A stretch of DNA of 19,598 bases from JADKIH01 sp031367345. Its GTDB lineage: Bacteria > Bacteroidota > Bacteroidia > AKYH767-A > 2013-40CM-41-45. A model generated the notes under the pieces. It had not been told where the DNA came from. It ran no database searches and saw only the letters and a program-made list of their open reading frames with translations. Where the stretch lies: the NCBI GenBank assembly GCA_031367345.1, contig JANLPR010000190.1, positions 1 to 19,598 of the forward strand, given 5' to 3'. Every line of letters starts with the position of its first letter. Position 1 is the stretch's first letter. Positions 7,402 through 15,868 of this stretch are shown here, piece after piece. Made by a program: the position numbers and the translations under genes.

Positions 7402-7943
7402 CAGTTCTTGGCCTCCACTTTATCAGTATATGCTTTTCGTTTATTATCAGTACGAAAGCGTTCAACTAAATTGTCTACTTTTTCGAGTGTAAGATTTTCA
7501 TAGTAATCGGCGCCAACTTGCATCATAGGTGCTGTTCCGCATGAACCTAAACACTCAACAGATTTTAATGTGAACATTCCATCGGCAGTAGTGTGTCCGG
7601 TTTTAATACTTAACTTTTTCTCTAGGTGACCAATTACATCTTCAGCTCCTAACAACCAACAAGAACTTGTGCGGCATACTTCTATTATACATTTTCCGAC
7701 AGGCTTTAAATTGAACATCGAATAAAACGATGCTACTTCATACACTTCTACCGGTTGAATTTTTAAAATTGATGCAACATAATCCATTACATCAGAGCTC
7801 AGCCATCCATCAAATTCTGCTTGTGCAATATGCAGAATCGGAATTAGAGCTGACTTATGTTTTCCTTCAGGATAACGCTTCATCATTCGCTCAACAAGCG
7901 AAAGTGAATCATCACTGAATTTTATTTCTTTACCGTTATTCAT
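7401..7943 (-). CDS. nuoE: NADH-quinone oxidoreductase subunit E
   Basis: Thioredoxin-like [2Fe-2S] subunit that holds cluster N1a beside NuoF; 180 residues. The four ligands are C90, C95, C131 and C135, with the family spacing C-x4-C-x35-C-x3-C, seen in CRTSSC and CLGSCGTAP. The N-terminal helical part (residues 15-85) contains ALIPILHIAQ and VEVYEVASFYSMF, which are standard. Its stop overlaps the nuoF start by one base. It starts 32 bases after nuoD. Confidence 0.97.
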   Translation of the reverse strand: MNNGKEIKFSDDSLSLVERMMKRYPEGKHKSALIPILHIAQAEFDGWLSSDVMDYVASILKIQPVEVYEVASFYSMFNLKPVGKCIIEVCRTSSCWLLGAEDVIGHLEKKLSIKTGHTTADGMFTLKSVECLGSCGTAPMMQVGADYYENLTLEKVDNLVERFRTDNKRKAYTDKVEAKN

Positions 7944-7975
7944 ATTAATTCGGTCAATTTCTTTTTTTAATTTTA

Positions 7976-9184
7976 TTATGCGTCAAGTTCTCCTGCAATT
8001 ACATTCATAGAACTCATCGTCAAAATTGCATCACTTAGAAAAGATCCTTTGATCATTTCTTTATACGCTTGGTAATAAATATAGCAAGGGCGACGGAAAT
8101 GCAAACGGAAAGGTTGGCGGCCGCCATCACTCATCAAATAAAATCCTAACTCTCCATTTCCTCCTTCTACGCAATGATAAACTTCACCTTTCGGTACATC
8201 TGTTTCTCCCATAACAATTTTGAAATGATAAATCAAGGCTTCCATGTTATTATACACATCTTCTTTGGGAGGTAAATAAAACGATGGAATGTCGGCGTGA
8301 AAAGTTGTTTTGTCTTGAAGCTTCTCAATTTTATCTATTGCTTGTTGAATGATAGAAAGGCTCTGCCACATTTCTTCTTCACGAACCATAAAACGATCGT
8401 ACGTATCGCCATTCGTTCCAATAGGAATTTCAAAATCAAATTCCTGATATGATGAATATGGATTCATTACTCGTACATCATAATCAACTCCGGCAGCACG
8501 AAGATTTGGTCCGCTGAAGCTATAATTCAATGCACGCTCTGCACTAATTGGTCCGCAACCAATGGTGCGGTCCATAAAAATGCGATTGCGCACAAGTAAT
8601 TTTTCAAATTCTTTTAACCCTGCAGGCAATTCTTTTAGAAGATGCTTTATTTTTCTCCATACAGTTTCATTGAAGTCTCTTTCGAAACCACCAATACGAC
8701 CTATGTTTGTTGTTAGTCGCGCCCCACAAATTTCTTCATAGATCTCATAGATAAATTCACGCCACTGGTACACATATAAAAAACCGGTCATTGCACCGGT
8801 ATCTACTCCTATTACGCTATTGCAAATTAAGTGATCGGTAATTCGTGCAAGTTCCATGATCACCACACGCATATACTCTACTCGCTTAGGAAGTTCGGCT
8901 CCTATCAGTTTCTCAACCGTCATGTGCCAGCCCATATTGTTGATTGGCGATGAACAATAATTCATTCGGTCAGTTAACGTAGTAATCTGATAAAATGGTT
9001 TATGCTCTGCAAGCTTTTCAAACGCACGGTGTATATAACCAATTGTAGATTCAGAATCAACAATGATTTCTCCATCCATCGTTAACACATTTTGAAAAAT
9101 TCCATGTGTAGCGGGATGTGTTGGACCAAGATTCAGCGTGGTATACTGCTTTTTATTTTCTTGTGCTGCTGCGGGTACTTCCAT
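7976..9184 (-). CDS. nuoD: NADH-quinone oxidoreductase subunit D (49-kDa)
   Basis: Forms the quinone site together with NuoB; 402 residues, related to the large subunit of [NiFe] hydrogenases. Visible motifs: NLGPTHPATHG at 18-28 (quinone-pocket loop with His), RIGGFERDF near 163-171, GPISAERALNYSFSGPNLRAAG and the C-terminal SSMNVIAGELDA. In many bacteria the C-terminus reads SMDPVMGEVDR; the DP-to-NV and final R-to-A changes here are, I believe, a lineage variant, not damage. NuoC and NuoD are separate genes, with 42 bases between them. Confidence 0.97.
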   Translation of the reverse strand: MEVPAAAQENKKQYTTLNLGPTHPATHGIFQNVLTMDGEIIVDSESTIGYIHRAFEKLAEHKPFYQITTLTDRMNYCSSPINNMGWHMTVEKLIGAELPKRVEYMRVVIMELARITDHLICNSVIGVDTGAMTGFLYVYQWREFIYEIYEEICGARLTTNIGRIGGFERDFNETVWRKIKHLLKELPAGLKEFEKLLVRNRIFMDRTIGCGPISAERALNYSFSGPNLRAAGVDYDVRVMNPYSSYQEFDFEIPIGTNGDTYDRFMVREEEMWQSLSIIQQAIDKIEKLQDKTTFHADIPSFYLPPKEDVYNNMEALIYHFKIVMGETDVPKGEVYHCVEGGNGELGFYLMSDGGRQPFRLHFRRPCYIYYQAYKEMIKGSFLSDAILTMSSMNVIAGELDA

Positions 9185-9226
9185 TTTATTTTTTTTGAAC
9201 GACTAATTAAAATCGCTCGTCTACTA

Positions 9227-9757
9227 TTAATTAAGTTTTTTATGACCCGCACGTTCGCGACCAAACATCAGATCGTCTTTGTCGTAACGCGTTTGATCTT
9301 CTACCGGATACTCTTTTCGCATCGGGTGATAATCCATGTCTTCTACATTCAAAATGCGAATCATTTTAGGATGTCCGTTAAAACGGATACCATAAAAATC
9401 GAAAGCTTCTCGCTCCATCCAATTAGCTCCCGAGAAAAGAGGAATAAGTGAATCGAAATGCAAATCGTTTAATGTAGTATATGCTTTAAATCGAATGCGA
9501 ACATTAAAAACCAAACTATGCAATTGATACATCATTGCAAATTGTTTTGGCTGGTCAGGAAGATGAATGCCACAAGCTGTAGTTAGATAACGAAATTGAA
9601 ATCGTTCGTCATCATACAAAAAACAAAAGAGTGGAAGTAAAATACTTTTATCGATTGTATAAATCGTATAATCGTATTGCTCTTCTTGTGAAAGTATTGC
9701 TTCGCCGAATTTTTCTTTGATAGCTTCGGAAATCTGCTCTATTGTTGGAGTATTCAT
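9227..9757 (-). CDS. nuoC: NADH-quinone oxidoreductase subunit C (30-kDa)
   Basis: Peripheral-arm scaffold subunit without cofactors, 176 residues. The family signature near the end is present: SGANWMEREAFDFYGIRF followed by RILNVEDMDYHPMRKEYP, corresponding to the W-ERE-D-GI and HP-RK-YP motif of the 30-kDa subunit. The upstream core (RYLTTACGIHLPD) also fits. It starts six bases after the nuoB stop and is followed by nuoD. Confidence 0.96.
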   Translation of the reverse strand: MNTPTIEQISEAIKEKFGEAILSQEEQYDYTIYTIDKSILLPLFCFLYDDERFQFRYLTTACGIHLPDQPKQFAMMYQLHSLVFNVRIRFKAYTTLNDLHFDSLIPLFSGANWMEREAFDFYGIRFNGHPKMIRILNVEDMDYHPMRKEYPVEDQTRYDKDDLMFGRERAGHKKLN

Positions 9758-9763
9758 TTCTAA

Positions 9764-10324
9764 TTATTCTATACCGTAAGAAGCAAGAAGCTGTTTATAT
9801 TCGGGAGAGTTGCGCCGACGCAATGATTCATTCTGAATTAATTCTTGAATGCTCATTACACCTTCTAATATTTGTTCAGGACGAGGAGGACAGCCGGGAA
9901 CATATACATCGACAGGAATGATGTGATCTATTCCTTGTAACACAGAATACGAATCGAAAATTCCACCACTTGAAGCACAAGCGCCAACAGACAAAACCCA
10001 TCTAGGCTCAGCCATTTGTTCGTACACCTGACGAAGAACCGGTCCCATTTTTTTTGCAATCGTTCCCATCACCATTAATAAATCGGCCTGACGAGGAGAA
10101 AAACTTAAGCGCTCCGAACCGAAGCGAGCCAAATCGTAAGTTGACGACATGGTCGACATAAACTCAATTCCGCAGCATGATGTAGCAAAAGGTAAAGGCC
10201 AAATGGAATTTTTTCTTGCTAATCCAACTACTTTATCAAGCGACGTGGCAAAAAATCCCGGACCTTCAAATCCTTCCGGAGCTTTTACGATGTCGATTTT
10301 CGATCCTGTTTGTATATCTTTCAT
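9764..10324 (-). CDS. nuoB: NADH-quinone oxidoreductase subunit B (cluster N2)
   Basis: Carries cluster N2, the last iron-sulfur centre before quinone; 186 residues. The ligands are C50 and C51 (ATSCCGIEFM), C116 (VGACASSGG) and C145 (VPGCPPRPE), as in all NuoB proteins. The motif GSERLSFSPRQADLLMVMGT is typical. The gene starts 20 bases after nuoA. Confidence 0.97.
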   Translation of the reverse strand: MKDIQTGSKIDIVKAPEGFEGPGFFATSLDKVVGLARKNSIWPLPFATSCCGIEFMSTMSSTYDLARFGSERLSFSPRQADLLMVMGTIAKKMGPVLRQVYEQMAEPRWVLSVGACASSGGIFDSYSVLQGIDHIIPVDVYVPGCPPRPEQILEGVMSIQELIQNESLRRRNSPEYKQLLASYGIE

Positions 10325-10344
10325 TTTGATTACTTTCTAAATAA

Positions 10345-10716
10345 TTATTCCCACTTCAAAGCACCTTTGCTGATGATATAGAAAAAGCCTGTTAACAGCA
10401 AACCCATGAACAAGAGCATTTCTAACAGCCCTTGCACACCTAATGTTTTGAAATTTACTGCCCAAGGATACATAAATATGACTTCAACATCGAATAGGAC
10501 GAAGAGGATAGCAACCAGAAAATACTTGATAGAGAATGGGATACGTGCGTTTCCTTGCGCTTCAATACCACATTCGAACGTGTCTAATTTAATTTTTGAT
10601 TTACGTTTTGGACCCAAAAGATGAGTCGCGACCATCGTTGTTACAACAAAGCCTAAAGCCACAAAAAATTGGATAAGAATTGGTAGGAAATCGGTCGCTT
10701 GACTAGAATTGCTCAT
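10345..10716 (-). CDS. nuoA: NADH-quinone oxidoreductase subunit A
   Basis: Small membrane subunit at the junction of the two arms, 123 residues, with three hydrophobic helices (about 10-30, 65-85 and 95-115). The loop FECGIEAQGNARIPFSIKYF contains the conserved ECG, and it is followed by FVLFDVEVIFMYPWA with the acidic residues of helix 2. It is the first gene of the nuo operon; the divergent efflux operon begins about 550 bases away. Confidence 0.96.
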   Translation of the reverse strand: MSNSSQATDFLPILIQFFVALGFVVTTMVATHLLGPKRKSKIKLDTFECGIEAQGNARIPFSIKYFLVAILFVLFDVEVIFMYPWAVNFKTLGVQGLLEMLLFMGLLLTGFFYIISKGALKWE

Positions 10717-10753
10717 TTTACGCTAAAAATCAATATACGTTCATTATATGAAG

Positions 10754-10761
10754 CAAATTTA
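10754..10761 (-). promoter_or_regulatory. Putative nuo operon promoter (-7 box)
   Basis: TAAATTTG on the minus strand matches the Bacteroidota TAnnTTTG box exactly and lies 37 bases before the nuoA start. A good -33 TTG is not seen at the usual 19-21 base distance, so strength is uncertain. Confidence 0.5.
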
Positions 10762-11209
10762 GGATTTTTTATAGCGCATAAATTGGTTTTTATTCATTTT
10801 TTTTCAGCAGAAATAGGAGAAATAATGAAAGAGAAAACAGGATAAAATCCGAAAACTAATTTGAACTCATACCTGAATCATATTCAATCACTTACAAGTT
10901 TAAGTTAGTACTCTTACAACGAATTTTATTTATATAATGAAATCTTTTTAAAATATAATTTCCAATTAACCAGAGAATTTGAAGGCGAAAACTATCGTCG
11001 CCCTTCAACTATTTTGAATCGATTTACACAAGAAAGAGTGAAAAAATAGTTGAGTTGCTTTAGAAAAATTGATCAATTAGTATCGTTTATCAGCTTTTGC
11101 AAATCGAGAAAGCCAAACGGTTTTGTTCAATCCACCGTCTTCTAGAGTAAAAAAAAAATATAAACCTGTTAATCCGTCCTAAAATGGACAATCGCTTTAT
11201 AATTAAACT
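10762..11209. other. Intergenic region between divergent nuo and efflux operons
   Basis: About 450 bases without a credible gene on either strand. It is very AT-rich. It holds a stable-looking hairpin at 10979-11008, a short palindrome TTGATCAA near 11069, and a small dyad GTCC/GGAC near 11177. I see no tRNA, riboswitch or other known RNA. Confidence 0.6.
10979..11008. other. Orphan hairpin in the nuo-tetR intergenic region
   Basis: The arms TTGAAGGCGA and TCGCCCTTCAA pair over ten positions with one bulged C, around a loop of about nine bases; on the plus strand ACTATTTTG follows. It resembles a weak terminator, but no gene reads into it from either side in this window. It could belong to an unannotated small RNA or be a relic. 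Confidence 0.35.
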
Positions 11210-11243
11210 AAACACTTGTTTAAATTAAACACTTGTTTAAATT
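11210..11243. repeat. Tandem operator-like repeat (2 x 17 bp) upstream of tetR
   Basis: Two identical 17-base copies of AAACACTTGTTTAAATT at 11210-11226 and 11227-11243. Each contains a dyad AAACA-CT-TGTTT. A repeated dyad directly before a TetR-type gene is the usual layout for its operators. The copies cover both promoter elements of the operon, so binding would block RNA polymerase. Confidence 0.75.
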
Positions 11244-11245
11244 TG
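11216..11245 (+). promoter_or_regulatory. Promoter of the tetR-efflux operon
   Basis: TTG at 11216-11218 and TAAATTTG at 11238-11245 are separated by 19 bases, an exact fit to the Bacteroidota TTG-N19-TAnnTTTG promoter. Both boxes fall inside the operator-like repeats. Transcription should start near 11251, giving a leader of about 12 bases before the ATG at 11263. Confidence 0.7.
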
Positions 11246-11262
11246 TCTCGATTTTGAAAGAC

Positions 11263-11898
11263 ATGACAAAGAAAGAACAGATACTAGAAGCAAGCGAAGA
11301 ACTTTTTGCTGAATTTGGTTATACCGGTACCACTGTTCGACACCTAGCCAAAAAAGCAGGAGTTAACATCGCTATGATCTCGTATTATTTTGGTTCTAAA
11401 GAACAATTGTTTGCTGAGCTTGTTGAATACCGCGCATCCTTTTTAAGATTAAAACTTCAAGACATTCAAAAAGAAATTACAAATCCCATCGAACAAATTG
11501 AAAAGATGGTTGATGTTTATATTGACAGAGTAATGTCGCAACAAAACTTTCACCGAATTTTACATCGGCAAATTTCTTTACAGGGCTCTGAGCTGAATGA
11601 AAGTATTATCACCATCCTTATGAAAAATGTAAATGAAGTAAGAAATATAATAGAAGACGGGATAAAGAAAAAAGCTTTTAGAGATGTAGATATCGAATTT
11701 GTGATTCTTACATTTTTTGGCGCAGTTGCTCATTTTGTAAATTCTTCGGCGCTGACAAAAAAACTGCTTTCTATTCCAGGAAACAAACACATTAATGAAT
11801 ACCCGGAAATTCAGCTGAGAATGAAAATATTTCTGATTGACCTTCTCAAGAAATATTTAATTTCTTCAAACAATAACGATAAAATGTTATCAAACTAA
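11263..11898 (+). CDS. TetR/AcrR-family transcriptional repressor
   Basis: A 211-residue regulator. The N-terminal TetR helix-turn-helix is clear: ILEASEELFAEFGYTGTTVRHLAKKAGVN followed by MISYYFGSKEQLFAELVEYR (residues 6-57). The remainder is the variable ligand-binding and dimer domain, which does not reveal the ligand. The frame also opens with a TTG at 11233, but that codon lies inside the promoter/operator repeat, so the ATG at 11263 is the better start. Its stop overlaps the start of the outer-membrane channel gene by one base (TAATG), so it is the first gene of the efflux operon and probably represses it and itself until a transported compound is bound. Confidence 0.93.
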   Translation: MTKKEQILEASEELFAEFGYTGTTVRHLAKKAGVNIAMISYYFGSKEQLFAELVEYRASFLRLKLQDIQKEITNPIEQIEKMVDVYIDRVMSQQNFHRILHRQISLQGSELNESIITILMKNVNEVRNIIEDGIKKKAFRDVDIEFVILTFFGAVAHFVNSSALTKKLLSIPGNKHINEYPEIQLRMKIFLIDLLKKYLISSNNNDKMLSN

Positions 11899-13229
11899 TG
11901 AAAAAAAAATTCCAATTCATCGCAATCCTTTTCTCCGTTTGCATTTCAATTTTTTCAACTGCTCAAACACGAAAAGAAATTCTGACGATCGACCAACTTA
12001 TTAAGATCGGTCTCGACAGTAGTAAGGCGCTCCATTTATCAGACGCTAAACTTCAACTGGCAAAAGCAAAATACGATCAAGCGCTCGATGCAGTACTTCC
12101 ATCTGTAAAATTAAATGCCGGATATACTCGACTTAGTGAAATAGATCCTCCAAAATTTTTGTTCCCCGGCTCATCTACTCCGGTAGCCTTATTCCCCGTT
12201 TACGTAAACAATTATTCTGTTAGCCTTAGTGCCTCAGAAACGATCTTCTCCGGCTTCCGATTAAAATATGCGAAAGAGTCTACAAACTTACTTCAACAAG
12301 CAGCTAAATTCGATTTCAACAAAGACAAAGAAGAAATTATTTTCAATTTGATAAATGTATATTTTAATATTTATAAACTAACAGCTTCAGAAAAAGTTGT
12401 AGAAGAAAATATTAAACAAATCAACGAACGAGTAAGGGTTACACAGCGGGCGATGGATAACGGCCTGGCAACACAAAATGATGTGCTTCGTTGGCAATTG
12501 CAATCGTCTAATCTTGAATTAACCCAACTAGACATTCAAAACAATTTACAAGTTGCAAATTATAATTTAAAACTACTGTTGGGTTATGACGATAGCAGAC
12601 AACTTGAAATTGACACGAACGAAGTAAACACAATTCGCAACACAACCGATATTCAAAGCTATCTCGATTTAGCTGCTAAAAACAGAAACGATTTGAATGC
12701 AGCAATCATCCGTTCGAATGCATCGTACAACAATTACAAAATTGCTAAGAACAGTTATCTTCCTCGAATTTCAATACAAGGTGAAGCCTTAGACGCAAGA
12801 CCTAACCAACGTTTCATTCCGCCAGTCGATAAATTCAATTCAACATGGGCAGCTGGCATTTCATTGAACTGGGACTTGATGAATCTCTATTCTAATCGTC
12901 ATAACGTTGATGAATTTCAATCTTATTACGATCAATCAAAAATTGGAGTTAGTATTATGTCTGATGCGATTAAAATAGAAGTAAACCAGAACTTTTTAGC
13001 ATACAATCAATCATTAAAAAAAGTTGAAGTAATGGTTAAGTCTGTTCAGCAGGCTCAAGAGAACTTCAGACTTACCGACTCTCGTTATAAAAACAATCTT
13101 GTTATTCTAAGCGAACTCTTAGAAGCCAATAATATTATTGTTCAATCTCAAATCAATTTGGAAATAGCGAAAGCAGATGTTCAAATTGCATATTATCGAT
13201 TATTAAAATCTTCCGGAAATATCAATTAA
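11898..13229 (+). CDS. TolC-family outer-membrane efflux channel
   Basis: Outer-membrane component of a tripartite exporter; 443 residues, the normal length for the family. Residues 1-22 are a signal peptide ending at TAQ. Two outer-membrane-efflux repeats follow. The first contains LHLSDAKLQLAKAKYDQALDAVLPSVKLNAGYT (about 41-73). The second contains RNDLNAAIIRSNASYNNYKIAKNSYLPRISIQGEA (about 263-297). Long alpha-helical stretches such as NFLAYNQSLKKVEVMVKSVQQAQENF form the periplasmic tunnel. No N-terminal lipid cysteine is at the cleavage site. Eleven bases separate it from the adaptor gene. Confidence 0.94.
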   Translation: MKKKFQFIAILFSVCISIFSTAQTRKEILTIDQLIKIGLDSSKALHLSDAKLQLAKAKYDQALDAVLPSVKLNAGYTRLSEIDPPKFLFPGSSTPVALFPVYVNNYSVSLSASETIFSGFRLKYAKESTNLLQQAAKFDFNKDKEEIIFNLINVYFNIYKLTASEKVVEENIKQINERVRVTQRAMDNGLATQNDVLRWQLQSSNLELTQLDIQNNLQVANYNLKLLLGYDDSRQLEIDTNEVNTIRNTTDIQSYLDLAAKNRNDLNAAIIRSNASYNNYKIAKNSYLPRISIQGEALDARPNQRFIPPVDKFNSTWAAGISLNWDLMNLYSNRHNVDEFQSYYDQSKIGVSIMSDAIKIEVNQNFLAYNQSLKKVEVMVKSVQQAQENFRLTDSRYKNNLVILSELLEANNIIVQSQINLEIAKADVQIAYYRLLKSSGNIN

Positions 13230-13240
13230 GAAAACAAAAA

Positions 13241-14275
13241 ATGGAAACAGTAAAAAAGAAAAAGAAAATATTTCCAATTGTATTAATGGCAGTAATTGTA
13301 ATTGGAATTATTTTCGGATTTACAAAATACCTTTATTCACTTCACCACGAAGAAACGGACGATGCTCAGATCGATAATGATATCAATCCGGTGATTACAC
13401 GAATTACAGGCTACATCAGCGACATTCGATTTGAAGAAAATCAAGCTGTAAAAAAAGGCGACACACTAGTATTGATCGATGATAGAGATCTGCAAATAAA
13501 ACTAGCTCAAGCTATGGCCGGATTAGAAAACGCTAAAGCTTCTTTAAGCGTGGCTGAATCGAATGTTTCATCTGCTATCGCTAATTATGAAACAGTAAAA
13601 TCTACAGCGGAATCTGCTAAAATAAAAGTATGGAAGAGTACACAAGACTTCACCCGTTTTCAAAATCTGATCAACGAAAAAGCTGTTACTCAACAACAAT
13701 TTGATGGAGCAAAAGCCGAAAAAGAAACAGCAGATGCCCAACAACAGATTGCAAATAATCAACAGGCTGCGGCTTCCTCGTTAGTTGATGCCGCTAAAAA
13801 ACAAATTTTAGTAGCGAATGCAATGATCGATCAAAAACAAGTGGATGTCGATTTTGCTAGATTACAATTGACTTTTGCTACCATACTTGCACCGGCAAAT
13901 GGAATAGCTTCTAAGAAAAACATTCAACCCGGACAATTAGTTAACGCGGGCTCTCCTCTCTTTGCAATTGTTGCAGATAGTAACTTATACGTTGTTGCCA
14001 ATTTCAAAGAAACACAATTGGAAAAAATGAATAAGGGAAATACAGTCGAAGTAATTGTTGATGCATTTCCAAAAACAAAATTTGAAGGAACCGTTTATAG
14101 TTTTTCTGCCGTTACCGGTGCGAAATTTTCTTTATTGCCGCCCGATAATGCTACCGGAAATTTTGTGAAAGTAGTTCAACGAATTCCTGTGAAAATTGCC
14201 ATAAAAGTTTCTGATGAACTTAAGAACAAACTTCGTCCGGGCATGTCTGTAAAAGTTTCAGTTCATATCGATTAA
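13241..14275 (+). CDS. EmrA/HlyD-family periplasmic adaptor subunit
   Basis: Links the inner-membrane transporter to the outer-membrane channel; 344 residues. One membrane helix lies at about 10-31 after a lysine-rich cytoplasmic tip. The EmrA-type segment ETDDAQIDNDINPVITRITGYI (38-59) begins the barrel, then comes the biotinyl-lipoyl half GYISDIRFEENQAVKKGDTLVLID (57-80). A long alanine/glutamine-rich coiled coil at about 85-215 forms the hairpin. The second lipoyl half (ATILAPANGIASKKNIQPGQLVNAGSPLF) and a beta-barrel domain follow. It pairs with the DHA2 transporter 24 bases downstream, the same arrangement as emrA-emrB. Confidence 0.94.
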   Translation: METVKKKKKIFPIVLMAVIVIGIIFGFTKYLYSLHHEETDDAQIDNDINPVITRITGYISDIRFEENQAVKKGDTLVLIDDRDLQIKLAQAMAGLENAKASLSVAESNVSSAIANYETVKSTAESAKIKVWKSTQDFTRFQNLINEKAVTQQQFDGAKAEKETADAQQQIANNQQAAASSLVDAAKKQILVANAMIDQKQVDVDFARLQLTFATILAPANGIASKKNIQPGQLVNAGSPLFAIVADSNLYVVANFKETQLEKMNKGNTVEVIVDAFPKTKFEGTVYSFSAVTGAKFSLLPPDNATGNFVKVVQRIPVKIAIKVSDELKNKLRPGMSVKVSVHID

Positions 14276-14299
14276 CTTTTTTTGAATTGATCAATCACA

Positions 14300-15847
14300 A
14301 TGGCTGAAACAGGATTTAGAAAATGGATCATTACGCTCACCGTAATATTAGCTTCTCTACTGGAGTTAATAGATACTACGGTTGTAAATGTTTCTATGCC
14401 ACAAATTATGGGTAACCTTGGCGCAACATTAATGGATGTTGGCTGGTTAGTTACAGCATATGCTGTAGCTAACGTAATCATTCTTCCTATGTCGGGTTGG
14501 TTGTCGGCTAAATTCGGAAGAAGAAATTATTTTGTATTTTCTATTGCACTTTTTACTGTCGCATCTTTCTTTTGTGGAAACGCCGATAACATTTGGGAGT
14601 TAGTGCTTTTTCGTTTCATACAAGGAATTGGTGGTGGCGCTCTTTTAGGAACTTCACAGGCAATACTTGTAGAAACTTGGCCGAAAGAACAATTAGGAAT
14701 GGCAACTGCAATGTTCGGACTCGGTGTAGTAGTTGGTCCAACTTTAGGACCTACTCTTGGTGGTTGGATCACCGATCACTTTTCCTGGCCGTGGATATTT
14801 TATGTAAACATACCACTAGGCATCATTGCTATACTCTTCGCATTATCCTACATCAAAGATTCAACGCTCGTCAGAAAAATAGGACGCGTTGATTGGCTCG
14901 GTATTTTTCTTTTAGCAGTTGGCGTTGGTTCATTACAAATATTTTTAGAAAAGGGCGAATCGGAAGACTGGTTTGAAACAACATACATTAGTGTACTTGC
15001 GGTTACTTCTGTGTTGAGTATATCAGTATTTATTTGGCATGAATTAACAACCGAACATCCTATAGTCGATTTGCGAATTTTAAAAAACCGTGAGTTGTCA
15101 ATCGGCATGTTCACTACATTCATTTTAGGTTTCGGCCTCTTCGGATCTGTTTTTGTTTTTCCAATCTTCTGTCAAAATTTATTAGGATTCACAGCTCAAC
15201 AAACAGGAGAACTTTTAATTCCGGGTGGGCTTGCAACAATATTTATGATGCCAATGGTAGGAAAACTATTGCAACGTAAATTTCCTCCGCAGATCATGGC
15301 ATCAGGCGGGTTTTTATTGTTCTTCCTTTTCACTTATTTACTTTCTTCATCGACATTATCCTCTGGCGAAAGTGATTTTTATATTCCTTTAATTATTCGA
15401 GGTATGGGTTTGGCTTTATTATTTGTGCCTTTAACAACGTTAGCTCTTGGCTCTCTCTCTCCAGAAAATATTGCGCAAGGAACAGGATTAAATAATATGA
15501 TGCGACAGTTAGGGGGCTCATTCGGTGTTGCATTGGTAACAACTTTTATTCACTTACGACAATCTGTTCACCGCAACGAACTGATCTCGAATGTAAATTT
15601 GTATACTCCTGTTTATACCGAACGTTCTCAATTGCTCTACAATGGATTTGTAGCGAAAGGTTATGACGCTGAATCAGCACAAAAATTAGTTTACAAAGCA
15701 ATAGATTTTTCGGTTATCAAACAAACGTACTTAATGACATATACCGATGCCTTTTGGTTCATCGGTATATTTTTTATCTTTAGTATTCCTTTGCTATTTC
15801 TACAACGTTTCAATAGGAAAGCAAAAATTGCAGTTGATGCTCATTGA
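14300..15847 (+). CDS. DHA2-family MFS drug transporter, EmrB/QacA type (14 helices)
   Basis: Inner-membrane proton antiporter, 515 residues, with hydrophobic segments consistent with 14 helices. Family motifs: LIDTTVVNVSMP (23-34, motif D1), GWLSAKFGRRNYF (66-78, motif A), FGLGVVVGPTLGPTLGGWI (139-157, motif C, antiporter signature) and WPWIFYVNIPLG (163-174). With the adaptor and channel upstream it forms a full EmrAB-TolC-like pump. The substrate cannot be told from sequence; DHA2 proteins commonly export hydrophobic drugs or uncouplers. The gene ends 21 bases from the convergent DUF2807/barrel gene. Confidence 0.95.
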   Translation: MAETGFRKWIITLTVILASLLELIDTTVVNVSMPQIMGNLGATLMDVGWLVTAYAVANVIILPMSGWLSAKFGRRNYFVFSIALFTVASFFCGNADNIWELVLFRFIQGIGGGALLGTSQAILVETWPKEQLGMATAMFGLGVVVGPTLGPTLGGWITDHFSWPWIFYVNIPLGIIAILFALSYIKDSTLVRKIGRVDWLGIFLLAVGVGSLQIFLEKGESEDWFETTYISVLAVTSVLSISVFIWHELTTEHPIVDLRILKNRELSIGMFTTFILGFGLFGSVFVFPIFCQNLLGFTAQQTGELLIPGGLATIFMMPMVGKLLQRKFPPQIMASGGFLLFFLFTYLLSSSTLSSGESDFYIPLIIRGMGLALLFVPLTTLALGSLSPENIAQGTGLNNMMRQLGGSFGVALVTTFIHLRQSVHRNELISNVNLYTPVYTERSQLLYNGFVAKGYDAESAQKLVYKAIDFSVIKQTYLMTYTDAFWFIGIFFIFSIPLLFLQRFNRKAKIAVDAH

Positions 15848-15868
15848 TCAAAGACTACAAGCAATAAA

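Noticed and set aside
11233..11262. TTG at 11233 as the tetR start
   Set aside because: It lies inside the promoter and operator repeat, upstream of the predicted transcription start.
15848..15868. Bidirectional terminator between the convergent transporter and DUF2807/barrel genes
   Set aside because: The 21-base gap contains no hairpin that I can draw.
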